DNA of 64,000 nucleotides, from assembly GCA_000149265.1 (NCBI GenBank), contig CH003364.1:1622484-1686483 (forward strand). The letters are read 5' to 3'. The notes beneath the pieces are model-generated. The model was given only the letters and a program-made list of their open reading frames with translations. It ran no database searches and was not told the DNA's origin. The translations under genes and the position numbers were made by a program. Positions 31,410 through 45,200 of this stretch are shown piece by piece. The DNA comes from Ciona savignyi (lineage: Eukaryota; Chordata; Ascidiacea; Phlebobranchia; Cionidae). Position 1 is the first letter of the stretch; each line of letters begins with the position of its first letter.

Positions 31410-34400
31410 CGCGTTTAATCCGCTCAATCCCAGTTATAAGCCTATCATCGAGTAACATTAACGCATCAAATCTTCAAGAAAAACGGTGAAAATTATTCAG
31501 GCAACCTGCATTACCTTGAGGCATTCGTTTCCTTGAAACTATTAGTAAACGGCGTGTTTATGATTAACGTGATGTGTATAGTAAAACCTATCATACATGC
31601 CAAAACGTTTTAGCTAAATTAGAAATATCTGCCCAGATATAAATTATATTTTCTAACTAAAATACTAAGATCCCATTTTTACATTAAAACGTTTTAGAAC
31701 TGCACCTATACAGCAAACATGAAATACAATTTTGCCAAAATTATATATATTTTCTGCCAAGATATAAATTAGATTTTCCAACTAAAATACCAAGGTCTCA
31801 TTTTAATAGTGGACATTTTTAACTCTCTTTATCCAGACAACAGAAAACATATTTTTCTAATTAAGCCGTTTCTAAGATTTGCAAGAAATGTTATTGAGTA
31901 ACTATAGCTTCTTATACTTGTTGTTGGCCTGACTCAAACAGTTTCTTCACCACAGTCAAACCTGCGATTGAACCCATAACTGAACCGACCACTTATAAGT
32001 TTGACAAATTCGCTTCTGTAAATTTAATCACGCCGCTCAGTTTAAATTTCTATGCGGAGACCGATAAACAGATCCTTATCGCCAGTCATGCTGCATGCCG
32101 GACACAGATAACAATGCTGATTTAAAAAATTGAATGACTGAACATTTATTTCTAAATAATCTATAATAAATTCATACATTGGTTGTAACAGCAAAAAGTA
32201 GTCATACCACCTTTCCTACGACCGATGACTAGAAATGAATACAATTTAATTGAGTAAATCTGTATTTAGTCGTATGACTTGTACGTGAAGGTTAAATCGG
32301 CTTGTACCTTCGTGCTGTTGTTTACCATTCTGCCTAAACTCTCTGTAATTGAGTCACCGTATCGTAGTTCCCATAAATTATAGCCCAATTAAGTTATTTA
32401 GCCCAAATGTCTATCCCTGTTGACATACACTGGATTAAAGCCAACTATCGAAATAAAACATTCAAATACTGGTTCTGTGCCCACGCTGTTATTAAATAAC
32501 ATAATCACGTATTGTGCTTGCGTTTTCGGCCTAGAGTCTGACGTGTTCATTTCCAAAGTACTCGAGGCTATATTGTAATGCGATCCAAAAATAACCGCAT
32601 CAAAATGGTAATTATAGTGCTGATATAACCCTGTTCTGTGAGATATTCCTATCATAAGACGACATAAAGATATATTTTCTGATATAAAACTTAAGTGTGT
32701 TAATGCGTGATAATATAAAAATGTTGACTGTTTTGCTAATGTGAGCTTTTCCTCTCTAAAATTCCTAACATAACCAGCAAACTAGATATATCTGCTGCTT
32801 TAATACCAACGTGTGTTAATACGTAATATTATGAAAACATTAACTATATTGCTGATATAACTCTACCCTGTACTTACGTGTGATATTCCTAGCGCAGTCG
32901 ACCTATAGGAAATTGTGATGCTTGCAAGGTCAAGTGTAACGAATCGCCCGTCGGCAAATATAGATAATCGTACGCGTCAAGTTAGGCCACAAAACAATAA
33001 AAAGTGGAAACTGCGACAAGTGTTATGCTTATTGCTGTTGACGCGCGACTGATCTATTGCGTAACTAGGAAATACACCATTGATATAGCAACCACAAAAT
33101 TGCGTATCCGCGTTTGTATCACAAATGCACTGCCTTTAGAAACTATCGTATAATCTTTTTTATATTCTTTTACTTTTTTATTTTACTTATGCCATAAGTT
33201 CCAAGCCAATCAAGTAGCCAATAACCTTATTCATAATACATGCTTTGTAAATAAACTTATTAATACGTCTTGTATGTTATATTGTACTATAAAGTAAGGA
33301 AATTATTTCATAACGGGCAGATTACATTTCTGCCTAAAACTCATTATCGTGCTTGCAAAAACTAAACTGCTGATACATATACAGTGCCAATATACATATT
33401 TTTTACCAACCAAATTAGTTTTGCAACGACGTTGTTAACGGTGCCGTAAAACGATAATACCAAAACTAAAATACAATTTAAACTAACGCGGCCTCTAATA
33501 CGGTACTAAACGAATTCTGACAATCCGCGTAAAAATTAAATGGCATACATAACCTTTGGCTTTCGCTGTTGATCAAAGAAAGAATTCTTGGCAAATGCTT
33601 TTGCAGTCGTTCGTCTTGTGCTGATACAAGAATTTAACTTCTAACGGCTCAGTACGAATGCCACAGTCTGTCCCTTGAATCATAAACCTGGCGGTTCGAA
33701 AACCAACAAAATAGAACCAAGGTCCTTTTTCATTATTCTATTTACGAAATACTTGTTCGTAGTACATAATTTGTGGTGGGTGTATAAGGGAACTTGCAAA
33801 TTCGTATTGTTTGGTTGACGCCCAACGTTTACACGTCATAATGATCACGTGTATGTACGTTTCACGCATTTGTTTATTTGTTTCGATTCGACTGATTGGC
33901 GGCCGTGGCAAAACTGCCGGAAAATCAAGACTTCCATCAATGTAAAAATTTTAATAATTACTCTGTTTGTTGTTGGGTAATAATTTTTTTACCGGGCCTA
34001 GTTTCGATTCCATAATCGGCATGTCACTCAAGCCCAAATCCGCTTTTTATATAGAATTGTATATGAATCGGCTGCGTTAACCATTATGCTACATCACCGT
34101 TCGCACCGGGTGATAAAGTCATCCGTTGAAAGACATAAAGCAAATTGCATGAAATAATTGCACGGAAAAGTCAAGCGACGCATACTAGTGGTATCAATAG
34201 ACTAAGGCGACACAAAAAGATTTCATTTCCAAAATATATAAACCAAATAGCTTCGGTATCCCGACGGTGGGGGCAAAGGAAATCTGACGATGATTTTCTG
34301 TGTGCTGTGGCCCTTGTCTTTTTCCATTTAGGGGATAAACCCTAAATATTCTAGGATTAAATGTTTATGTGTATCACCATGAAAAAAACGCAAGTTGCGT

Positions 34401-35672
34401 TATTACATGTTCCTTTAAGTAAATAGAGCCCATTAATTTGATGGGTTCAGCCAATGTACGTTAAGTGCCTTGCCTAAGGAGACAACCGACTAGATAGAGA
34501 CCAGTTTCGAACCCACAACCACTCGGCTGCAATAATTATGTTCTTTGTACTAAATATTCGCTCTCTATGCTGGAAAATGTTTTGTGTACCACACATAGAC
34601 AATTGTATTGAGTTTAAGTTTAGTTCAAGAGTCTATTATTATTAACAAATCAAGGATAGAATAGTACATTAATGTGAAAAGCTCTTAAACCTAATTCGTT
34701 TACAGATGCGATTATTGTATCCAATATTGTCGACCGTCAAAAGGAGCCGAACTTTACTGCGGAAACAAATGTTTTAAGACACAAGTTGTATTTTGTTGTG
34801 CCCAATACTGTCTGTTATTTACAATGACTGAAATCGGCTTGCCTCATAAATTAGCACATAAATACCTTGACGACTCGGGTTTAGCAGATATGTAGGGCCT
34901 ATATTCTTAGACTTTTTCTCTTTTTTCAAAAATAATTAGATCAACTGAAATAAATACTTATTATTCGAAATAAATACCCACCCTGTATTATGCAATATTT
35001 AATGAGATTTAAGCAATTTGTTACATTATGGTTGCTCTATCAACCAAACACGTTGTTAATTTTAATTTTATTAATGATCTTGAGCTAAATACTGAAGAAA
35101 TAGACAACGGAAATGACCTTCATAAGTATTTATTATCCAATAACAATATTATTTTTTGTAGTAGGAATATTCAGATTTTTATTTTGTAAAATAAAGCATC
35201 TATTCTTATAACTGACATATCAGTCATTTAACAGAACAGCTAACAGTACAGCAGACCCGTTATGTCTGTCACGAACATTACACAGAAATAAGGGAAAAAA
35301 ACGAAGTGAAATTAATTTGGGCTCCTTAAATTTTTTACCTATTTATTTATATTTTTACCGGATTTAGTTTCGAACCCGTTTTTTTGTACGAAAGTTGGTA
35401 TACGTATCGATCGCGTTAAAGCTACAAACCATGGAATTGGAAGTGGACCCATAAAAAATAAATATTCTATCCAACTATGATTTATCATAAACGTTGGCGG
35501 GGAATCACCCGTTGCACAAACACCAGCAAGTGGTTCTGTGTTTTATTTTTAGACTTTTGAACGTTTTTGCCAAGAGGAACTAAAGTTCTGTGGACATACC
35601 TTTTTCAATACACTGTCTTTACGAATATTTATCTACATATAAATGATGGAATAAGGTCGAAATCGAAAAGTC
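31410..35672. other. Divergent intergenic region with tandem duplications
   Basis: No coding exon was recognised in 4.2 kb. About 31620-31850 is a two-unit direct repeat (unit about 115 bp; AGATATAAATTA and CTAAAATAC recur). About 32665-32890 is another two-unit repeat (GTGTGTTAAT, then GCTGATATAACTC). SINE pieces lie at about 34235-34355 (+) and 34345-34530 (-), and tRNA-like repeats at about 33965-34105 and 35345-35440 (-). Promoters of the flanking divergent genes should lie at the two ends. Confidence 0.5.
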
Positions 35673-38600
35673 ATGGATTACAAAGTAATCGACGTTTTGC
35701 GTGGACCGTCAATCGTGTTGCTTGATGCACTTTTATCACGAAAATTAATATTTCCTCCGATTTCTAGTGTGTATCTTCAATTCCTCTTCAGATTTTTTGG
35801 TAAGTTATGTGTAAAATTTAAAGTTTTTTTAGTGTGCTTGGGTCGAAACTAAAAAAAGGGAAACTGTACTTGGAATTTTTTGTTGGTTTGTCATGTCCTT
35901 GCTGTTAACTGATTTGAGACTAGTAAATGAGACATTTAATTTTGTCCTTGGAATACAATACCGGTAACGAATGTCAAGTCTTACCTGCCTTAGTTATTTT
36001 CCTTATTATCACACGCCAACTGTGAGTAAAGTTAAATGTCAAGCAAATTTCATTAAACTAATTTATTTTAGCATGTTGTAGGTAGCACTTAACTAACAAA
36101 TCCCTGTTCACAATTTAAAACATACCTCCCTTCATAGAGATTTAAGTTGTCTAAGGTTTTAATTCTACGGATTTAATTTCAATGTAGAGATTAAAAAATC
36201 ACCATTTTACAATTGGTACGTTTTTTTGCATCAAATCTTCTAACCTCTGCACATGTGCATAAAGGCCAACTCTACAGACTAAAACCTTAATGTCTGTTGT
36301 TGCTGTAACTAGCTCTCTTTGTTCTTACAGGCGCATGTGCTTCCATGCTCTTATTGGCAAGTAACCAAGCGTGGTTGATCGAATTCTATCGTTTTATTGT
36401 CGGGGCTTTTCTCCTAGCCTTATCAACATTTTTACAAACATATCTAGTTGCGTCGTGTTATGAAACGTACAAGGCAAATCACACACCAATCAATGAATCT
36501 ATTGTTGTGTCACTTTTAAAAACAACGATTGAATCGAAAAACATGCAGAATACTGAGGTAAGATTGGTTTTGTTTAGGTACCCCATGTGCAATTCAAATA
36601 ATTGTTGAAACTGCCGATGTCAGATTCATTTGTTATTACTTACCTGGATGGACATTTAAATGATTACTGTGAGATTAAATTGTGGGTATTAGATTGACCT
36701 AAGTTCTGTCCAGTTATCAAAGAGGGAAAGAGAGCTTCCTTCTATTTAGTAATACCGAATAATATGTTAGGTTGTGACAATGTTTGCTAAGTGCCTTGCC
36801 TTTAAGGATACAGCCGACTATCTTGCGACCAGTTTCAACCCTGCAACCCTTAAGTCGACGTACTAAGCCAGGGGTGGGCAACTTCTCCAGTTAGCGGGCC
36901 AGATGTGGGAAAATGAAGTCCTTAGTGGACCTGATTATTACATGAATAGTATTCAATTTATTAATTACATGGTATTTTTAGATACAGCCTGCAGGCCGGT
37001 CAATCACAGACCTGACCCGGCTTAAAGGCCATATGTTGCCCATGCCTGCACTAAACCATCAGTTTATTTGGTCAAATGTTTTGTGGTTAAATTTTTCTAT
37101 TTTACAGATTGATTTGACGATTAAAATTTCGTTTTATTTGTTGCTTCAACTGATGTTATATCGGGTGTTTATTTGCAAGTATCTTTATGGTGAAAGGGGG
37201 CATTGGATAGGTCAGTCCCTTGGGCATTTTCTAAGCACCTTATCAAGTCTGGCTGTGCTGTTAAACCTCTCCGAAGGCATCTTTGTTGCTTGCACATTTG
37301 TAACTTTGCTGCCTCAGTTTCTTCCACTACACTCAGCTGTGTTCATGGGCATCACCCTGATACTGCAACGGGTACAAGCGTTAGCTCGTATGAGCGCCCA
37401 CACCGTCCGGGAACACGGTTTACCGATATTCATACAAAATGTCTGGATCAACCTCCGAGTTCCCCAGGTACTAAGGATTTTCTTTACTTACCGGTGTCTT
37501 TGCGTGCTTTTTATCATCTGTTTCACGGTACCGACTGCACCCATGGGGGAAAACACAAGCAAACCAATGGGAATTTACTACTATATGGTCAAAATGAGGA
37601 ATTTATTGGAACAGAATAACCTAGCAAACACCTCGGTATCAAACAACACAATCGACACAACCGATCTCTCCAATTCCTCGGTCAGTGTCACTTTCAACCT
37701 TGCTGAACTTGGAGCGATAATGTTGACCGACTCGATAATCTCCATCTTTTCCATCGGCTCCGCGGTATCAGTGCCGCTGTATTACTGCGGGATAAAACTC
37801 CACGATTTCGTCGGTGGTGCCGACTTAGAACAAGCAGAGTCGCTCGGAACTATCTCGGCTGTTCTTTTTTGCTTGCTGGCTGTACAGACGGGTCTCAGCG
37901 GTCTTCCCCCTCTCAATCGACTTCTACGGTTGTACAGGAACGCCTGTTTGCTCATCGCAGCTGTACTGCACTACATGCACGATCTAGTGCACCCGGTACT
38001 CATCAACTTAAGCGCACAGGTGAATTTAAACTTTTTTAATATTGCAAATTAACTTTTAATAAAGGAATCCAACAGTTAGTTCTTCACAGAAGTTTTATAG
38101 CAAATCCTTTTATCTTTAGAATAAAAGGATATTTGTTTTAAGATATGATAGGATATTTATGTTTTTGCCCAAGAAGGGGGAAAATAAAGGAGAGTTATCA
38201 CACAGGCAAATATTAAATACCTTAAGGTTTACCGTGCTATTGAATGAGCTGTATAAGATTGAAAAGTTCTTTCAGTTTTAGTAGAATTTATTAATCCACT
38301 AAGTTCAGGTGATTTGAAATGATGTAAAATATACTTAAACAGCAAGCAAAAACAATTTTCGTCCTAATTCAATTAATAAAGATATAATTACATGTGCATT
38401 TGATAAAATTATGGTCATTTTTAATTATAAACATTAACACCGTGAACTGAAAGAACTATTTCAACATTTTTTTTCAATTTTACATTACAATTATATAATT
38501 AAAACTCATTTTCCATTTATAAACACTTAATAGAATCAACCTGCAGGAGCTATCACAGTGTGTTGTGTATGATTCACAAGTTCCTTTAATTTGGTAAACC

Positions 38601-40977
38601 CTATTAATCCGCTCGGTTCAGGCATATCTCTTAAAAGTGCCTTGGCCAAGGACACAAATGTCAAGCTAGCGACCAGTTTCGAACACGCAATCTTCTGCTG
38701 AAAGGCGACGCACTAAACCACCTGACTAATCTGTCAGCCAGTTTACCTATTCCTTTCCACAGGTCAACATTTCAGTGAAGAAACACATTAAGCCACTGCT
38801 GGTTGCGTTGGTTCTCCTAATTTTGCCACTATGTTTCAGCATCTGGCTTGTTAAAACAACCCCAATATCTACATGGCTTATCGCAGTCACAGCCTTCAGT
38901 ATTGAGCTGATAGTAAAGGTTGTATAATTAGAACATTCAAGTTTACTAGCACAAGAAATAACTTAACATGTGATCATTTTGTAGCATAATGCTATTTTTA
39001 ATAGTGCTAACAAAAATCACAAAGCCAGAATATTAAATTTCAGGAGTTGTTTCTGGAAAGTTCTTGTTTCATTTGAAACTTTTCTAGAACTTTTCATAAG
39101 ATAAAATTTATTATTATGGCTTTATGCTTTTTATAAATTTTCGATAAAAATCACTGTGAAGTACACTCTTTGACAGTCTGTAGGAAGCAGAAAATACTTC
39201 ACGATAACTTGCAATTGTAGGCAACTTACATTCTTCCCGATTGAGCTATCCAGCTGAACAAACCGCCTAGTAATTGGTGATAAAGTCATATTTTATATTC
39301 CACAATAAAAACATTTAATTAGATCTATAAAAATTACGGAACCTAAAAATTAGGGCGAAATTATTAAAACACTTCTATAATCAAATTAGTTATTTAAAAG
39401 TCGAATTAAAATATAAGTATGCAAATTAAAGAAAGTGCCGCTTACAGGTTGTGTCGACGCTGATGCTGTATATGTTGTTTGCTGCCGATGCCAGAATCGA
39501 CCACAAACCGTGGCCGCACCTTGACGACTGGGTATTCTACGTACAAGCCACGGGACACACCATTGAGTTCATCTGCGGTTGCGTCATGTTTGTCAACGGA
39601 GCTTACGTCCTGATATTCGAATCCGGCAGCGCGCTACGTGCGTTTATGATGTCCATGCATGCCTATGTCAATATCTACAAGTAAGTCCGCAATCATTTTC
39701 CTTGAATTTTTGGTTGTGGTAAAAAAATACAAAAAAATGTAAAAAAATATAAACAATAGCATAACAGAAATAAACAAAAATACAAAAAAATATAAACAAA
39801 AATACAAAGTGTACAGATCAAGAACCAGTACATCGTGTTTTTTTAATTTTTTTGTTTTTATAATAAATTGTATATTTATTGGTATGCATTTTTAGGAATT
39901 ATCAGGAACACAATTAAGGATATATTTAACTATTTCTTAATTATTTAATGGTAAACTTGTCCAGTTGTGTTGGGTATTAAAACTATTAGAGGTGTAAATA
40001 TATAACCCTTAATCTAAAACTCTGATCAGAAATAGGGAGCAGTGAAACAATAGTAGACACTTTTTAACCTTAGAGAATATTCATATATTTGATATGATGA
40101 TTCAGATATGATATTTACTTTTATCCCAGTAAGTAGGAAAACCAAGGGGGTTAAAACACAGGCAATCGTCACATCTCCTTGCGCCCACTGCCAGTTTTAT
40201 ACCTACAACCCTCTGGCTGAAAAGCGACACACTTATCCACCAGACTAATCGGTCGGATCATTTCTAATACAAATCTCAACACCACAGATCAGCAAAAGAA
40301 GGATTGAAGACGTTATACAACAGACAAACAGTGAACACACGAATTGCCAAGCTCACACAAGCAAGTCCTGATATTTTAATGGACCACACTGATGATGTGT
40401 GCAGTATTTGCTATCAGGAATTTTCAAATGGTAGGTGGGCTGAGTTAAATACACTGGGATAGTACTGTTTATTATAATACAAAACTGGTCACTAACTAGC
40501 CGTTTTTGTCCTTGGGCAAGGTACTTAATGGACTTTGCCTAAATTCAGCGGATTAATGGGTTCTACTAAAATTTAAGCTCTAATAACCCGGCTGTGCGAG
40601 CGAGGTGATTTGTTAACCCCTTGGTTTTCTCATTTACTGGAATAAACATAAATATCCTATCCTAGCAGTGCTAAATTTGCAGTATATGTCACGATAGCCA
40701 GCAAATATTATGTTTGTTAGAAAAAACATAGTATTTTTCTACTATTCTACTACTAGTATCTTTTTTTCTATTGTTAATATTTTTATTACCTTAAAATTAA
40801 AAATTGCCTTCTAAACAAATAATTTTGACCAATATTTTCTTTCTAGAATTCGGTGATGTAAGAATAACCAACTGTGAGCATCTGTTCCATTCTACATGTC
40901 TTAGGAAATGGCTCTACATTCAAGACGCATGCCCAATGTGTCATCAGAATATATTTAAGGAGAGCAAAACTGAATAA
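35673..40977 (+). CDS. RNF139: TRC8-type multi-pass RING E3 ubiquitin ligase
   Basis: Exons 35673-35799, 36331-36557, 37108-38019, 38763-38918, 39448-39680, 40288-40430 and 40847-40977, all in phase: 642 residues (human RNF139 664). RNF139 is an ER membrane ligase for ER-associated degradation and sterol-linked control. Most of the protein is hydrophobic segments of the TRC8_N type. Near the C-terminus, DVCSICYQEF and CEHLFHSTCLRKWLYIQDA followed by CPMC give a complete RING-H2 finger, split between the last two exons. The closest relatives are RNF139 and RNF145; the RKWLYIQDACPMCHQ wording favours RNF139, but a single ancestral gene serving both is possible. AATAAA is at 41036-41041. Confidence 0.92.
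36869..37048. mobile_element. hAT-like MITE inserted into a SINE
   Basis: The 180-bp element starts CAGGGGTGGGCAACTT and ends with the inverted match TTGCCCATGCCTG. The flanks TACTAAGC and CACTAAAC are an imperfect 8-bp duplication. The flanking sequence on both sides is the reverse SINE head (about 36775-36868 and 37049-37060), so this insertion is younger than the SINE. It is in RNF139 intron 2. Confidence 0.8.
38140..38745 (-). repeat. Two reverse SINE copies in RNF139 intron 3
   Basis: Diverged 3' part at about 38140-38320 and a better copy at about 38545-38745, whose head ends shortly before the acceptor at 38762. Confidence 0.65.
40105..40665. repeat. SINE pieces around RNF139 exon 6
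   Basis: Reverse piece about 40105-40258, ending 29 bases before exon 6, and forward piece about 40480-40665 in the next intron. Confidence 0.65.
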
Positions 40978-42263
40978 TTCATTTTTTTTATTTATTCATT
41001 TTATGCAAACGATTTTCCAGTTGTGGAGTGCGCGAAATAAAGAACATTTTGAAGGGTTTTTAGATTTGGGGAGTTTGTTTTTTTAGGTTAGTTTGTGGTT
41101 TATCAAATTAAAGGTACGTCTCAACCATACACACTGCAAAAGATCCGCTAACTGGACGGTGGGCACGAGGTAACCCAACGCCCCATGTGCCCCTTGCGGT
41201 TTTCAGCGGGGGATAAATATCTTTGTGAGGCCTACGGTTTTTTAATGTATCAATTTGGCTGGGACCAGGTCGTACGATACGATGTCGTATATACCTGATA
41301 CAGAAATCCGACTGGTTAGTCTGGCAGTTTAGTGCTACGCCTGTTAACTAAAAGGTTGCAGGTGTGAAATTGGTCGCTAGCTATCGGTTGTGGCCTTGGG
41401 AACTTAACGGACATTGCCTAAACCCCAGGATTAATGGGATCTACCAAATTAAAGGACGTGTGAATCACACAACATACTGCAATAGCTCCAGTAACCCGAC
41501 GGTGGGCGCGAGGTAATCTCACGATTCTCTGTGTGTTAGCCTCCATGGTTTTCCCATTTACGAGGATAAACATGAAAATCCTATTCTCCTATCCAAAAAC
41601 TTAAACGACAAAGAAGACTGAATTGATTCCGTCCAATTTATTTACACATAACATTGAACCACGTAAATAAATATGACGTCACGAATTGCGAATTCTAGCA
41701 ACGCGTGCTCCCATAGAGACGACACAACGTTTCGTAGCTCTTTAAGATTGCTTATCCTATAAAACATCTTCTGTACAGCTATACAGTAAAAGGCACCTAA
41801 ACCACACATACATTGCACGTTTTCAAAGCAAAACTACTTTCCGCTTCTAAATGTACGAAACACCGATAGAAGCAGCTCTAAGAAAAATACTCGAAAATCG
41901 AAGTTATTATATTTTAAATATGATTTCGGAAAATCAAATATTTTGTCAAAAATTGGAAAAAAATGCTTGAAAATATAAGTTTTTTTTTAAATATGATTTA
42001 CTTGGCCTATTAAGCTAGCTTTAAATGGTATCAATATTGACTAAAGCCCCCATTTAGACGTGCATTTTAACGTTCAAATTAACGTTTGAAGAAATGTTTT
42101 TCTTAGCACCTAACAAAATATAGTCAATAAATATTTGTATATTACGGTAAAATTTGTTTTGTTAAAGAAAATTTAGTGTTTAATTAATTATTAAAGAAAA
42201 GAGTAATTTTTCCCCTAAAACTTTGTTTTTAAAATAAAATGATTGCGTTTTCTATTTTCACCA
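40978..42263. other. Convergent intergenic region: RNF139 / SEC23IP
   Basis: Contains the RNF139 poly(A) signal, a fragment of the GTGAGGCC/GTATATACCTG repeat shared with about 14870-14960, and a nearly full-length forward SINE (about 41310-41600). The last 650 bases are AT-rich with no recognisable feature. Confidence 0.55.
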
Positions 42264-45200
42264 TTAATGTAATGGAACAAGGGGTTTTGGGGGTGGGGTA
42301 ACGTCCGGGGTCTTGTGAGGTTGTAGTTTCACGAGCTGGCTGTCCGATTTCACCCCCATTGAGTCGTAGATTTCACGCATCATCAGTAAAACGGTGTCCT
42401 CATTGTTCCTAGCAGAAACAGGGAATATGAAATTAAAGCAAGTTGATTTTGAGGATCGCCATTATATTGCGTTTTCTCATTAGCGAGAATAATGAACATA
42501 AACATGAATATTCACTGTTGTGGAAATGGGTTAATTTCTATCCCTGTAGTAATACGTGCAGGTTTCCAGACAGTTATTTTGTGCCCTAATTTAATTCACT
42601 ACCAAGTAACTTCAATACAAGAATACAACATTCACAGTAATGTTTGATGTTGCAGCATCTACCCAGACTAGCACCTGGTATTCTAAACCTTGACCAGGTT
42701 ATAAGTGAGGTTTGGAGTACCCATAGTGACAAAAAGATGATATCCTTCTAATCTATTCAATGATCAGTAAACCAACCTAGATCAGTGGTGGGCACACTTT
42801 TTAAATCAGGGACCAAAATTGTGTTATTCTTAGACTGGCAGGCCAAGTGATTGAGCGGCCATTGAAATATTTAGTCATGCAACATGTCGATAACATCTTG
42901 GGGGCCAGAACAAAAGACTCGGCGGAGCGAATTTGTCCCGCTGGCCATAGTTTGCCCATGTCTAATCTAGATATATGCACAGCCCTGTACAAAAGCAGTA
43001 CCAACTCACCAGTAACAAAGGTGGCTTTGGAACGCAAAGAGATAATCGTTGAAGCTCTCAAGCGGTCGTTCCTGCAGAACGAAGTCAATCCTCTTTCCTC
43101 CGTTGAGTCGTCCGAGCCCGACATCGAGGTCGACCACATCTGATGTAACTGAGGCTGGTTGGGGTTGGGGGGGTTAATAGGAGGGGGTTAAGTGGGGCTT
43201 TAATAGAAGTTTAATAGGCGGATTAAGTTTGGATTTAATAGGGGGGTTAAGTGAGGATTGAATAGGGGGATAAGTGGGGATTTAATAGGGGGGTTGAGTT
43301 GGGGTTTATTTGGCGGGTTATTCGGGGTTAAATAGGGGGTTAGGCGGAGATTTAACAAGGGGTTAAGCGGGGATTTGATAGGGGGGATTAAGTGGGGCTT
43401 TAATAGGAGTTCAATAGGGGGTGTAAGTGCCCACCGTCGGGTTGCCGAAGCTATTGCAGTGTGTTATGTATGATTAAATTGCTTTTTTAATTTAGTAGAA
43501 CCATTTAATCTGATGGGTTTAGGCAATGTCCATTAAGTGCCTTGCTCAAAAATACAACCAGACTAATCTGTCGGATTACTTACCGCTGTCTTCATCTGGT
43601 TTCTCTTGTTCTTTCATCAATTGTTCCGTCATGTTCTCCACCTCCTGCTGCACCTGTGCACCAAGCCGAGGTTATAACCGACCTGTCACTTAGTCTGCAG
43701 TCGGCTTATTGGACCTCCAGCTGATAGGTCAAGGGATCGAAACCAACTGCTAGTTAGTCGGTTGTATCTTACAACATTCCACTTTAATAATTGTATTTAT
43801 AATATCCTTAATTAGATTAAACATAATTAAAGTCCACTTAATATAAGAAGAATCTACTAAGTGCATTGCTAGAAGGCCTCCATAGTGGAACTGGATATTT
43901 GGAAGCCTAATTTAATCATCCATAGTATGTAATTGAACTGTATAATTAAAAACTCACTTCTTCATTGAGATTCTCCTGCCCCTTCTGCCAGTGCGACTCT
44001 GCAAACTTTTGCATGCTCCCAATCGCGAGTCTCACTGATTTCATGATCCCATCTTTCAACCCCTGCCCCATGCGACCCAGACTGTCTCTTAATTCTGTGG
44101 GGGTGAGATCCATGAAAAGCATCAATAAACAGATACTTGGATACATGCGAAAAGGATACAGCCTATTAATGTTCATCCTTGTGAATGGAAAAACGTAAGG
44201 CTTGTTAACACGTGGGTAAACGCCAGATCACCTCTAGCACAAAATTTAATAGAGTTGTTGCAGTGTGTTGTGTATGATTCAGCTGTCCTTTTATTTCGGT
44301 AGAAATTTATCCACTGTGTTTATGCAATGTCTAGTAAGTGCCTTGCCCGAAGACACAACCGACTAGATGGCAACCACTTACAAAACTGCAACCCTTCGGA
44401 TAAAAGGCAATGTACTAATCCACCAAGATAATTGGTGGTAAATTAAATAATAAGCAAGATATAAAGGAAAATGGGCTTACCAAGGTGTAACCTTTTCCTT
44501 CCTTTATAATGGGGGACAAGTATTGGCTTCAAATTAAAATCGGGATTGATCAGAGGTTCCACTCGGTATGCAACTGGATCAAACTGGAATTAACTGGTTT
44601 TCAAATTCATGTTTTCAATATCGATTGTATTTTTTTCATAAATAATTTTGTTTTCTTTAAAGGAATGTATGTTTTCTATAGATGATTGTATATTTTCTAT
44701 GGATGATTATACGTTTTTTATGGATGATTTTATGTTTTCTATGGATGATTGTATGTTTTCTATAGATGAATGTATGTTTTCTATAAATAATTGTATGTTT
44801 TTTTATAAATAATTTTGTTTTCTTTAAAGGAATGTATGTTTTCCATAGATGATTGTATGTTTTCTATGGATGATTATACGTTTTTTATGGATGATTTTAT
44901 GTTTTCTATGGATGATTGTATGTTTTCTATGAATGATTGTATGTTTTCTATGAATGATTGTATGTTTTCTATAAATGATTGTGTTTTCTATATATTGGAT
45001 AATTATGTGATCGTGTGTTTTGTACAAATGATCACATATCAGATAAATCATTACAGGTTTCCTAGAGACGATTGTAATCCCGCGAGACTTACAGGGTGAA
45101 AGATATTGATGAACCCAGGGCAGGTGGGCAGCGCGAAGTCCTCCCCAAGCTCTGATATACCACGCACAGTAAGGAACATACCTGGTAAAAAAGTTGTATT

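Noticed and set aside
28793..31489. Many open frames on the opposite strand of the unknown gene (for example 29275-29715, 30718-31071)
   Set aside because: Shadows of the long minus-strand exon; their composition mirrors it and no start or splice context supports them.
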